From Verrucomicrobiaceae bacterium (GTDB lineage: Bacteria > Verrucomicrobiota > Verrucomicrobiia > Verrucomicrobiales > Akkermansiaceae): 35,357 nt of DNA. Position 1 is the first letter of the stretch, and each line of letters opens with the position of its first letter. Where the stretch lies: the NCBI GenBank assembly GCA_027485615.1, contig JAIXQS010000139.1, forward strand, positions 1 to 35,357, in the 5' to 3' direction. Below are positions 1-7,179 of the stretch, in pieces. Both the position numbers and the translations under genes were made by a program. The notes beneath the pieces were generated by a model. It worked only from the letters and a program-made list of their open reading frames with translations, was not told the DNA's origin and searched no databases.

Positions 1-341
1 CGCGGGTCGGTGTCCTTGAGTGTCACGCCGTTGATGCTCTCGATGATCTGGCCTTTCTGGAGCTTGCCGGTTTTTTCGGCGGGAGAGCCGGGCTCCACGT
101 TGTGGATCTGCATGGTCATCCCCGGGCGGGCCAGGCTGATGCCGATGCCGACCGTTCCGAGGTTCCTTACCAACCACGGGCCCCTGTCGGTGATGTTCGG
201 AAAGGGATTGAAAATCGGGGTATACCCCGTCGTGTAGTAGGGCACCGTATTCGCGTTTTGCGACCAGGCATCCGGTGCGTGTGCCAGGGTGATGATCGCT
301 GCGGCTGCGATCCGTGAAAAATGTCGGGTGCCTGTTCTCAT
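1..341 (-). CDS. Secreted PDZ-domain protein, N-terminal part (cut by window edge)
   Basis: The first 113 codons are visible; the gene runs off the left edge. The ATG is at 339-341. Residues 1-27 look like a Sec signal peptide: basic start, hydrophobic Ala/Ile stretch and an A-W-S-Q cleavage-like region. From about residue 60 the sequence reads as a PDZ core, with a G-I-G-I-S-L strand, the segment VEPGSPAEKTGKLQKGQII, and then ESINGVTL. PDZ domains bind peptide ends or neighbouring domains in periplasmic proteases and scaffolds. No protease domain is visible, so it could be a PDZ-only protein or the start of a longer enzyme. No clear Shine-Dalgarno is seen upstream. Confidence is high for PDZ and low for any exact function. 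Confidence 0.75.
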   Translation of the reverse strand, partial: MRTGTRHFSRIAAAAIITLAHAPDAWSQNANTVPYYTTGYTPIFNPFPNITDRGPWLVRNLGTVGIGISLARPGMTMQIHNVEPGSPAEKTGKLQKGQIIESINGVTLKDTDP

Positions 342-622
342 ATCTTGGTGGTTATGGTTGTAGGTTGTTTAAGGCGGGCAATACCCCGCTCCACATGCCT
401 TGCAGCATGATTTGATAACTGTTTCCCAAACCCTAGCGGGTTTGGTCCACAAGGAAAGGAAAAAGGAGAATTGATGTCGCAAGAAAACGCGTCGGAAACC
501 GAAAGATGGGGCAGGGTTCCGCCGCCTCGCGCCATCCGGAAGCTACGCGCTTGCCAGCGTCCGCCACGCCGCCTATCAACTTGCCATCGGCGGCGCGAAA
601 TTCCTTTCCGCACACCGAACCG
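342..622. other. Intergenic region with a perfect 8-bp hairpin
   Basis: This lies between the PDZ gene start (- strand) and the tRNA (+ strand). It holds a perfect inverted repeat: an 8-bp arm at 426-433 (ccaaaccc), loop TAGC at 434-437, and a matching arm at 438-445. No T-run follows on either strand, so it is not a classical terminator; it could be an operator or a short structured leader. The tRNA promoter must lie here, but I could not pick a convincing -35/-10 pair. Open frames here are short, lack known motifs and look like chance. Confidence 0.35.
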
Positions 623-695
<73 letters not shown>

Positions 696-1014
696 CCTGT
701 CTTACAAAAGACCTGAAACGAACGCGAATCTTCCTCGCGGGCTTCGTGGATACCATCATCATTGCGAGCCGAATCACAGGTGATCGCGCTTATCAAACAG
801 TCTGGTAGGGGGGGCGTTTTTTTTGGTAACATGCCAAATACTCGCTTACCGCAGCAATGCGACTTGAAACCAAAGCCAGCAGCCATAGCGAGGGGAGATT
901 TTGACTGGTATTGATGCCTCGATCTTTCAAGGTCGTGGCAGGACTCCCAAGGCTTCAAGCAAACCGAATTCGCAGGGGAGAATAAATCCAGATCACGTCC
1001 CAATCCAGATCGCC
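696..1014. other. Intergenic region after the tRNA
   Basis: About 320 bases without a convincing gene. The only notable signal is a run of seven G, then C-G, then eight T near 808-824. It has no paired hairpin arm, so it is at best a degenerate tRNA terminator. A TTG at 901 with AGGGGAG just upstream would extend the following gene by 38 codons, but the added residues have no recognisable family character and I treat this stretch as leader. Two GGGGAG strings (around 892 and 975) do not sit at usable spacing from the chosen ATG at 1015. Confidence 0.4.
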
Positions 1015-2394
1015 ATGCCCCCAGCGCCACACCCCGCCATCAAGGCTCCGCTCGACCCCGGCTTCCTGCCTGCGGTTCTATTCAACCGCCGCTACGCGGA
1101 AACCACCCGCGCCAGCGGCAAGGGCGAGCCGCTTGTGATCGGCTTGGAGCGCGAGGGTGGGCTGGTCTCCCGCTTCGAGACTTCCGTTATGCCGGATGGC
1201 GGCGAGGAAACGCTGCGTTACGTCGAGCGCATCGTGAAATTCCTGCTCTGGTCACGCGGCGGATGGAAGCTGCAGATCGGCGGGCCGAAGGCCATAGGCA
1301 CTTTCATCCGCAAGACCTATTCGCTGCGCGGCGGGCGGAAGTTCGATGTGGAAATGATGGAGCTCGCCTACGGGAAAAAGTTCGAGGTCGAGGTCGTCAC
1401 GGCGGACAAGGTTTATGCGGCGCGGGACATGGAGCTGCCGGTGGGCGGGCACATGAAAGGCTGCCGGATCGGCTTTGATCTTGGCGCGAGCGATTTCAAG
1501 GTCTCCGCCGTGATCGAAGGCGAGGCGGTTTTCACCGAGGAGACTCCGTGGGATCCGAAGACTCAGGCCGATCCCGGTTATCACTACCACAACATCTCCG
1601 CAGCCCTTCACCGAGCCGCCGCGCACATGCCGCGCGTGGACGCCATCGGCGGCAGCTCGGCCGGCATCGTGGTGGACAACGAGATCCGCGTCGCATCCCT
1701 GCTGCGCGCCATCCCGAAGAAACTTTTCCCCACCGCCGCCGCCGTTTTCAAACGCATCCAGAAAGAATGGGACGTACCGATGACGGTGATGAACGACGGC
1801 GATGTCACCGCACTGGCCGGTGCGCTTTCGCTGGGGAAAAACGGCATGCTCGGACTCGCGATGGGATCGAGCGAGGCGGTGGGTTTCATCGATGGCAAAG
1901 GCCGCATCCTCGGCTGGCTCAACGAACTCGCCTTCGCACCCGTCGATTACAATCCCAAGGCTCCCGCCGACGAGTGGTCGGGCGATGCTGGCGTCGGCGC
2001 ACTCTATTTCTCCCAGCAGGCGGTGAACAAGCTTCTGCCCGCCGCGAAGATCAAGCTCCCCGCGAAAATGGGTCTGCCAGAGCGTCTCGTTGAAGTCCAG
2101 AAACTCATGGCGCAGGGCGACGAACGCGCCGCGAAAATCTACGAAACCATCGGCGTCTATCTCGGTTACACGATCCCGCACTACGCCGATTTCTACAACT
2201 ACTCGCACATGCTCGTGCTCGGCCGCGTCACCACCGGCGAGGGTGGCGATGTCGTGATCAGGAAAGCGCGGGAGGTTCTCGAAAAGGAATTCCCGGAGAT
2301 CGCCGCGCGTGTCACCATGCACGTGCCGGACGAGAAGACCCGCCGCGTCGGCCAGGCGGTCGCGGCCGCCAGTTTGCCGAAACTCCGGAAATGA
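1015..2394 (+). CDS. ROK-family sugar kinase-like protein
   Basis: This 459-residue protein belongs to a long ROK subfamily. Residues 1-150 form an N-terminal region that ordinary ROK kinases (about 300 residues) lack. The phosphate-binding motif GFDLGAS lies around D155, followed by a GGSSAG segment, a putative catalytic Asp in MNDGDVTALAGA (D261), and a glycine-rich AMGSSEAVG. The Cys cluster of the ROK zinc site is absent. The ATG at 1015 was chosen because MPPAPHPAIKAPLDPGF looks like a true start and the upstream extension is low-information; no Shine-Dalgarno is evident. The gene ends 4 bp before the PIG-L deacetylase gene and is followed by nagB, so phosphorylation of glucosamine or a related amino sugar is a reasonable inference. 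Substrate is unproven, and a regulatory role is also possible in ROK proteins. Confidence 0.85.
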   Translation: MPPAPHPAIKAPLDPGFLPAVLFNRRYAETTRASGKGEPLVIGLEREGGLVSRFETSVMPDGGEETLRYVERIVKFLLWSRGGWKLQIGGPKAIGTFIRKTYSLRGGRKFDVEMMELAYGKKFEVEVVTADKVYAARDMELPVGGHMKGCRIGFDLGASDFKVSAVIEGEAVFTEETPWDPKTQADPGYHYHNISAALHRAAAHMPRVDAIGGSSAGIVVDNEIRVASLLRAIPKKLFPTAAAVFKRIQKEWDVPMTVMNDGDVTALAGALSLGKNGMLGLAMGSSEAVGFIDGKGRILGWLNELAFAPVDYNPKAPADEWSGDAGVGALYFSQQAVNKLLPAAKIKLPAKMGLPERLVEVQKLMAQGDERAAKIYETIGVYLGYTIPHYADFYNYSHMLVLGRVTTGEGGDVVIRKAREVLEKEFPEIAARVTMHVPDEKTRRVGQAVAAASLPKLRK

Positions 2395-2398
2395 TCGC

Positions 2399-3256
2399 AT
2401 GAAACTCCACCACCCCACTGCGGATGTTTTGATCCCCGACGGACTGCCGGAAACGGAGGCGCTCGCCCGCATCACCCACCTCGGGATCGGCGCCCATCAG
2501 GACGATCTCGAGTTCATGGCCTTTCACGGCATCCTCACCTGTTTCGCCGATGCGGGGAAATGGTTCGGCGGCGTGACCTGCACGAACGGGGCCGGGAGTT
2601 CACGCACCGGTCCTTACGCGGATTTCACGGACGAACACATGATGTCCATCCGCCGCCAGGAGCAGAACACCGCGGCCGTGATCGGCGGCTATGCGGCGAT
2701 GATCCAGCTCGATCATCCCAGCGGCGCGGTGAAATGCCCGACCGCACCGGAATTGAAAAACGATCTTAAGGCGATCCTCAGCGCGAGCCGGCCGGAAGTC
2801 GTTTACACCCACAACCCCGCCGACAAGCACGAGACCCACATCGGCGTCACCATCGCCGCCTTGCAGGCTATGCGCGAAATGCCCCGCGGGCAACGCCCCA
2901 AGCAAGTCATCGGCTGCGAGGTCTGGCGCAACCTCGACTGGCTGCCCGACGACCAGAAAGTGCTCATGGACGTGAGCGGTCGCGACAACCTCGCCGCCGC
3001 GCTCAACGGTGTTTTCGACTCCCAGATCGCCGGGGGCAAACGCTACGACCTCGCCACCCACGGTCGCCGCGCCGCCAACGCCACGTTTTTCGATTCCCAC
3101 TCCACGGATCAGGCCACCCAGGTCATCTTCGGCATGGATCTCACGCCGCTCGTCGCCGATGAGACGCTCGACATCGCGGAATTCACCTGCGCGCTCATCC
3201 TGCGGTTCCAGGAAGATGTAGCGGAAAAACTCAAAGCCCGCTTGGGCAAAGCCTAA
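2399..3256 (+). CDS. PIG-L (LmbE) family deacetylase
   Basis: This 285-residue protein has the zinc-binding signature of the PIG-L/LmbE superfamily: A-H-Q-D-D at residues 32-36 (H33, D36 as ligands, D35 as likely base) and a later Y-T-H-N-P-A-D-K-H-E-T-H segment with H147 as third ligand. Members hydrolyse N-acetyl groups from GlcNAc-type sugars, as in MshB, BshB and chito-oligosaccharide deacetylases. No signal peptide is seen, so it acts in the cytoplasm. The stop codon overlaps the nagB start by one base (TAATG), which points to translational coupling. With an adjacent ROK protein and NagB, the likely job is N-deacetylation of an amino sugar before phosphorylation and deamination. Deacetylation of another conjugate cannot be excluded. 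Confidence 0.88.
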   Translation: MKLHHPTADVLIPDGLPETEALARITHLGIGAHQDDLEFMAFHGILTCFADAGKWFGGVTCTNGAGSSRTGPYADFTDEHMMSIRRQEQNTAAVIGGYAAMIQLDHPSGAVKCPTAPELKNDLKAILSASRPEVVYTHNPADKHETHIGVTIAALQAMREMPRGQRPKQVIGCEVWRNLDWLPDDQKVLMDVSGRDNLAAALNGVFDSQIAGGKRYDLATHGRRAANATFFDSHSTDQATQVIFGMDLTPLVADETLDIAEFTCALILRFQEDVAEKLKARLGKA

Positions 3257-4026
3257 TGGAAATCATCATCAGAGACACACCCGAAAGCGCCAGCGTCGTC
3301 GCCGCGCGCATCATCGCCAAGCAGCTCCGTGACAAGCCCGACTCGATCCTCGGCCTCGCCACCGGCAGCACTCCCCTGCCCCTTTACCGCGCGCTCATCG
3401 CGATGGATCTCGATTGGGGCAAGGTCACCACCTTCAACCTCGACGAATACATCGGCCTCCCCCGCGAACACCCGCAGACCTACCACAGCTTCATGTGGGA
3501 AAATCTTTTCCGGCACACCAACGTCCGCCCGGAAAGCGTCCACATTCCGGACGGCAACGCCGCCGATATCCCGCGGCATTGCTCCGAGTATGAGGAACAG
3601 ATCCGCGCCGCCGGGGGCATCGATATCCAGGTGCTTGGCATCGGCACCGACGGGCACATCGGTTTCAACGAGCCGACCTCCTCCCTCGCCTCCCGCACCC
3701 GGATCAAGACCCTCACCCGCCAGACCCGCGCCGACAACGCCCGCTTTTTCGGCAGCGAGGACGAGGTGCCCAAGCACGTCATCACCATGGGCATCGGCAC
3801 CATCATGGAGGCGCGCATGAACCTCCTGCTCGCCTTCGGGGAAAACAAGGCACGCGCCATCGCGGAAGCCGTCGAGGGGCCGGTCACCTCTTTCAACCCG
3901 GCCTCCGCCCTGCAGATGCATCCGGTGGTCAAGGTCTGCCTCGATGAACCGGCCGCCACCGGCCTGAAACGCGCGGACTACTACCGCTGGGTGGACGCCA
4001 ACAAGCCCGCTTGGCAGGTGTTCTGA
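3256..4026 (+). CDS. nagB: Glucosamine-6-phosphate deaminase
   Basis: This 256-residue protein matches the NagB family over its full length. It converts glucosamine 6-phosphate to fructose 6-phosphate and ammonia in the cytoplasm. Visible motifs are the phosphate loop LGLATGSTPLPLY (residues 32-44), FNLDEYIGLP with general base D63, and GIGTDGHIGFNEP with D132, H134 and E139 matching the catalytic Asp-His-Glu set. The downstream MGIGTIMEAR and ALQMHP segments are also typical. It is shorter than the fused NagB-LmbE proteins known in some bacteria; here the LmbE domain is a separate upstream gene joined by a TAATG overlap. It is the last gene of the three-gene operon. Confidence 0.95.
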   Translation: MEIIIRDTPESASVVAARIIAKQLRDKPDSILGLATGSTPLPLYRALIAMDLDWGKVTTFNLDEYIGLPREHPQTYHSFMWENLFRHTNVRPESVHIPDGNAADIPRHCSEYEEQIRAAGGIDIQVLGIGTDGHIGFNEPTSSLASRTRIKTLTRQTRADNARFFGSEDEVPKHVITMGIGTIMEARMNLLLAFGENKARAIAEAVEGPVTSFNPASALQMHPVVKVCLDEPAATGLKRADYYRWVDANKPAWQVF

Positions 4027-4029
4027 AGG

Positions 4030-4066
4030 GGGCGGCGCGGGCATGAGCGCGCGCCCGCTTCCGCCC
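4030..4066 (+). terminator. Imperfect GC-rich hairpin after nagB
   Basis: Outer arms 4030-4035 (gggcgg) and 4061-4066 (ccgccc) pair, and inner arms 4037-4042 (gcgggc) and 4053-4058 (gcccgc) pair, with a 10-nt loop and a small internal bulge. It sits 3 bp after the nagB stop. There is no T-run, so efficient intrinsic termination is doubtful; it may stabilise mRNA ends or act with other factors. Confidence 0.35.
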
Positions 4067-4067
4067 G

Positions 4068-4088
4068 AAAGTTCGTCCGGTGAACTTT
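4068..4088. promoter_or_regulatory. 7-bp inverted repeat upstream of purN
   Basis: A perfect inverted repeat, aaagttc at 4068-4074 and gaacttt at 4082-4088, with a 7-base centre (gtccggt). It lies 33 bases before the purN start and after the nagB hairpin. The size and symmetry would suit a dimeric repressor or a small RNA stem. It does not match a PurR box that I recognise. Confidence 0.3.
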
Positions 4089-4121
4089 GAATCTTGGCAG
4101 AATCCGGAGGCTGTCTAAACC

Positions 4122-4709
4122 ATGGCCATGCCCACCCTTGGAATTCTCGGCTCCGGTTCCGGATCGAACATGCAAGCGATCCTGGATGCCATCGCATCAG
4201 GAAATCTGGATGCCAGGATCGGCATCGTGCTTTCCGACAACCCCGGCGCGCATATCCTGGAGCGGGCGAGGCAAAACCGCATCCGCGCAGAGGTGATCGA
4301 TTGTTCGGGACAACGGACGAGGTTTCCCGATGAGGCGCAGGAAGAAACGGCGCGGAAACTCAGGGAAGCGGGGGTGGATCTGGTATGCCTCGCGGGTTTC
4401 ATGCGTCTGGTGAAACGCCCGCTGCTCGATGCGTTTCCCGCCCGCATCCTGAACATACATCCCTCCCTGCTCCCCGCGTTCCCCGGGCTTGAGGCGTGGC
4501 GGCAGGCGGTGGAGGCGGGTGTCTCCGAAAGCGGCGTGACGGTGCATCTGGTGGACGCGGGGATGGACACCGGCCCGATCCTCGGGCAGGAAAGTGTCGC
4601 CGTTTTCCCCGATGACACGCCGGAGACGCTCCACGCCCGCATCCGGATCGCCGAGCATCGGCTTTACCCCGAAACCGTCCGCCAATACGCGGCCCACCTC
4701 AAGCTATGA
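4122..4709 (+). CDS. purN: Phosphoribosylglycinamide formyltransferase (PurN)
   Basis: This 195-residue enzyme transfers a formyl group from 10-formyltetrahydrofolate to GAR in purine synthesis. The N-terminal GILGSGSGSNMQAI loop (residues 7-20) binds the substrate phosphate. The catalytic set is visible: N111 and H113 in ILNIHPSLLP, and D149 in VHLVDAGMDTGPI. Length matches the usual 190-215 residues. The ATG at 4122 has GGAGG at 4106-4110, 11 bases upstream; a second ATG at 4128 is less well placed. The last codons overlap the MoxR gene by four bases (ATGA), so the two are probably co-translated although they have no known functional link. Confidence 0.96.
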   Translation: MAMPTLGILGSGSGSNMQAILDAIASGNLDARIGIVLSDNPGAHILERARQNRIRAEVIDCSGQRTRFPDEAQEETARKLREAGVDLVCLAGFMRLVKRPLLDAFPARILNIHPSLLPAFPGLEAWRQAVEAGVSESGVTVHLVDAGMDTGPILGQESVAVFPDDTPETLHARIRIAEHRLYPETVRQYAAHLKL

Positions 4710-5623
4710 ACCCGAACCTCCTCTCCCCCCTGCTGCGGCATCTCAGCCAAACCGTGATCGGTTCCGAAGAGGCGTCGCGCCTGCTGCTCACAGCCCTGTT
4801 GGGAAATGGCCACGTCCTCATCGAGGGGGCGCCCGGCATCGGCAAGACCATGCTCGCCCACACCTTGGCCAGCTCGATGGGCGGGGTTTTCAAAAGGGTG
4901 CAGTTCACCCCGGATCTTCTGCCCTCCGATCTCCTCGGCTACAACCTTTACCGCTCCGCCACGGGCGGCTTCGAGTTCATCCCCGGGCCCGTTTTTTCCA
5001 ACTGCCTGCTGGCGGATGAGATCAACCGCACCTCGCCGCGCGTGCAATCGGCCTTGCTGGAAAGCATGAACGAGGGTCGCGTCACCATCGATGGCATCAC
5101 GCGCGACCTGCCCCGGCCCTTCATCGTCATCGCCACGCAGAACGACACCCACGCCACCGGCACATTTCCCCTGCCGGAGCCGCAGCTCGACCGTTTCCTG
5201 CTCTCGCTCCAGATGACGCTGCCGGACGCGGGGAAACAGACTGAGATTCTCCTCTCCCACGCCGCGCGCGGGACGGAGCCGGAGACTACGCCGGATTTCG
5301 ATCTCGATGGCGCGACCATCCTTTCCCTCCAGAAAATAGCGGCGGAGCTCCCCGTCTCGCTGGCGGTCGCTCAATACATCACCGCGCTCTGCGAGGCGCT
5401 GCGGCGGCTCGCCGGATCGGACGAAAGTGTCTCCGTCCGCGCCTCGCTCGCAATCCTCCGCGCCGCTCGGGCGAATGCGTTCCTCGAGTCCGCGCCCGCC
5501 GTTTATCCGGATCATGTGCAGGCTGTTTTTCCGGCGGTGATGCGCCATCGCATCCTTTCCGAGCAGGACTTCGATCCGCTGGAGCTGATCGGCATGGCGC
5601 TCACGAAAACGCCGGTGCGTTAG
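4706..5623 (+). CDS. MoxR-family AAA+ ATPase
   Basis: This 305-residue protein has Walker A GAPGIGKT (residues 41-48), Walker B LLADEINR (about 101-108), a sensor-1 region ending IATQND, and the lid segment with LPEPQLDRF typical of MoxR AAA+ ATPases. These proteins act as chaperone-like ATPases, often with VWA, DUF58 and transglutaminase-type membrane partners. Here no DUF58 or VWA gene is adjacent. The upstream neighbour is purN (ATGA overlap), and the downstream neighbour is convergent with the two stop codons overlapping across 5620-5623. The client is therefore unknown from context. Confidence 0.93.
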   Translation: MNPNLLSPLLRHLSQTVIGSEEASRLLLTALLGNGHVLIEGAPGIGKTMLAHTLASSMGGVFKRVQFTPDLLPSDLLGYNLYRSATGGFEFIPGPVFSNCLLADEINRTSPRVQSALLESMNEGRVTIDGITRDLPRPFIVIATQNDTHATGTFPLPEPQLDRFLLSLQMTLPDAGKQTEILLSHAARGTEPETTPDFDLDGATILSLQKIAAELPVSLAVAQYITALCEALRRLAGSDESVSVRASLAILRAARANAFLESAPAVYPDHVQAVFPAVMRHRILSEQDFDPLELIGMALTKTPVR

Positions 5624-6099
5624 ATCCTGGTGTTCGCGGCGTAAGTCATTTTCACCGTCGGCCGCTGGAGCACGATGATGGTGAAGACGCCTAGCACCGT
5701 GCCGAAGGGGAAAAAGGCGCAGTTGAGGGCGGCGATCACAAAGGTCATGGTGTGCTGGATGCGCTTTTTCAGCCAGACGCCGGTGAGGATGTTCCCTGTC
5801 GCGAGGGACGCGATGATGATGGCGGCCACGATGTAGAAGACGATCATGATGGTCATGATCTCCGGCGGCATGACGGGTGGCGGCGGGCTGGCGGGAATTC
5901 CAATTGACGTGGAAGCGCGCGGCCCCTGCGGCATCGTCATGAATAACCGCATCATGAGGAAATGCAGCGCAACGAAACCGATGCCGAGTGCGTAAAGCCC
6001 GCCCATCACGAAGTGGAAGACGGAGAGCAAATGCAGGTGCGACTCGTCCTCCAGATTGATCTGGCGGGCGGGCATCGGTGGCGGCTGGCAGAGAGTCAT
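5620..6099 (-). CDS. Small multi-pass membrane protein of unknown function
   Basis: This 159-residue protein starts at an ATG (6097-6099) with MTLCQPPPMP; an extension to 6138 would overlap the upstream metallopeptidase gene and adds an Arg/Ser-rich stretch, so I reject it. Three hydrophobic segments are seen at about 28-50, 82-106 and 118-144. A short proline-rich loop (SPPPPVMPP, residues 71-79) lies between the first two. The segment HLHLLSVFHFVMGGLYALG before and in the first helix is distinctive. I do not recognise a characterised family. The stop overlaps that of the convergent MoxR gene. Confidence 0.75.
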   Translation of the reverse strand: MTLCQPPPMPARQINLEDESHLHLLSVFHFVMGGLYALGIGFVALHFLMMRLFMTMPQGPRASTSIGIPASPPPPVMPPEIMTIMIVFYIVAAIIIASLATGNILTGVWLKKRIQHTMTFVIAALNCAFFPFGTVLGVFTIIVLQRPTVKMTYAANTRI

Positions 6100-6103
6100 G
6101 GCA

Positions 6104-6460
6104 TCACTCGAGCCCGCGCTCCGCGACCTCGTCCTCATCCCAACCGAGGTAATGCCCCAATTCGTGGAGGTAGGTGGTGCCGACCTCGTCGCGGAAATCC
6201 TGTTCGTCGCGCTCGGAGTATTCCCATAGATTTTCCACGAAAATACGGATGCGTGGCATGGCTTCCGGGCCGGGTTCCTCGATCAACGATGCGCCCTCGA
6301 AAAGACCGAGGATATCATCATCAAGATCGTCATCCGGCGTGGGCTTGCCTTCGTAGGAAACAGGGCAGTTTTCCGCCTGTTCCTTCACGCCTTCCGGCAA
6401 TACCTTGATGATCATCGCCACCTCGTCCTCGGCGATCTCGCAGAGCTGCTCGCGGTTCAT
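6104..6460 (-). CDS. Zincin-like metallopeptidase family protein
   Basis: This 118-residue acidic protein has a C-terminal HExxH zinc motif, H99-E-L-G-H103, followed by YLGWDEDEV, as in the small zincin family of Pfam PF06262 (possible zinc metallopeptidase). No signal peptide is seen, so it is probably cytoplasmic. The ATG at 6458-6460 has GGAG eight bases upstream. A GTG at 6467-6469, overlapping the upstream stop as GTGA, would add three residues. Substrate is unknown for the family. It sits in a compact run with the SH3 lipoprotein upstream and the small membrane protein downstream, with gaps of only a few bases. Confidence 0.85.
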   Translation of the reverse strand: MNREQLCEIAEDEVAMIIKVLPEGVKEQAENCPVSYEGKPTPDDDLDDDILGLFEGASLIEEPGPEAMPRIRIFVENLWEYSERDEQDFRDEVGTTYLHELGHYLGWDEDEVAERGLE

Positions 6461-6465
6461 ACTGC

Positions 6466-7122
6466 TCACTCCGCCGGCTTTTCCTCCCCAAGCTTTTCCC
6501 CAGCCTTTTCCTCGGTTTTTTCCGCGGGTTCCTCCTTCGGAACATCGGGTGCCGCTTCAGGTATGGATGGAGTCAGATCGGGGACAGGATCAACGGTGAG
6601 GGGTGCGTTCGAAGCGGGGATGGGCGCGTTCGGATCGATGATGGTCGGGATGGAGCCGCCTGGCGGCTGTCCGTTCGCATCAAGAGTAGGCAAGGGCTCC
6701 AGAATGCCGCCTCCTGGAAGCGGCGGGTACACCTGATAGGCTCCCTCAATGGGTGCGAGGTCGGAGCCGGACGAAGATACCATCACGGAAGGCACCCAGC
6801 CCACCTCGCCACTGTCGAGCTCGACTTTCACATAGGATCCGTCGTTGGAAACGATCTTCATGTTGCTGCCAAGGCTGAGGAGTTTGTCAGCGTCCTCGGT
6901 GCCTTTGGGCTTATTCTTGTAGAAAGCGGTGTTCGGGATGTTCGCGGTCACGAACTGCCCCGGCACTATCGCCGGTCCATAGCTTGCGTCAGGGCTGTTC
7001 ATGCCTCTTCCGGGAACTGCCAGAGGGTCGAAACCGCCGTAGCCGCCGGTGGGCGAGTTGTAAGTTCCGCAGGCCACGAGCGAAAGCGCGGCCGGAATGA
7101 TGCCGTAGGTGGAAAATTTCAT
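6466..7122 (-). CDS. SH3-domain lipoprotein
   Basis: This 218-residue protein starts MKFSTYG. A lipobox L-V-A-C gives lipidation at C18, so it is likely anchored in a membrane facing the periplasm. Residues about 58-116 resemble a bacterial SH3 domain: NIPNTAFYKNKP, a central SLGSNMKIVSNDGSYVKV, and VGWVPSVMV at the end. Residues 121-195 are proline-rich. The tail from about 196 is a Glu/Lys/Pro low-complexity segment. Such domains often bind peptidoglycan or other cell-wall ligands. An upstream ATG/CTG extension would hide the signal peptide and is not used. The stop lies close to the start of the zincin gene. Confidence 0.8.
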   Translation of the reverse strand: MKFSTYGIIPAALSLVACGTYNSPTGGYGGFDPLAVPGRGMNSPDASYGPAIVPGQFVTANIPNTAFYKNKPKGTEDADKLLSLGSNMKIVSNDGSYVKVELDSGEVGWVPSVMVSSSGSDLAPIEGAYQVYPPLPGGGILEPLPTLDANGQPPGGSIPTIIDPNAPIPASNAPLTVDPVPDLTPSIPEAAPDVPKEEPAEKTEEKAGEKLGEEKPAE

Positions 7123-7179
7123 TCGGAGGCAAGCATGGCATGATGCGCACAACGGGTCAACTTTTCAATGGGCCGCGAT

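Noticed and set aside
338..613. Short minus-strand frames before the tRNA
   Set aside because: No motif, Arg-rich low-information translation and no plausible start signal.
808..824. G-run followed by T-run as a tRNA terminator
   Set aside because: There is no complementary C-rich arm, so no hairpin forms.
901..1014. TTG start extending the ROK protein by 38 residues
   Set aside because: A GGGGAG string is near, but spacing is only about three bases and the added residues look like non-coding leader; the ATG at 1015 gives a natural N-terminus.
1252..2475. A 407-codon minus-strand frame over the ROK gene
   Set aside because: Antisense to a conserved protein, no recognisable domain, and composition typical of reverse-strand shadow.
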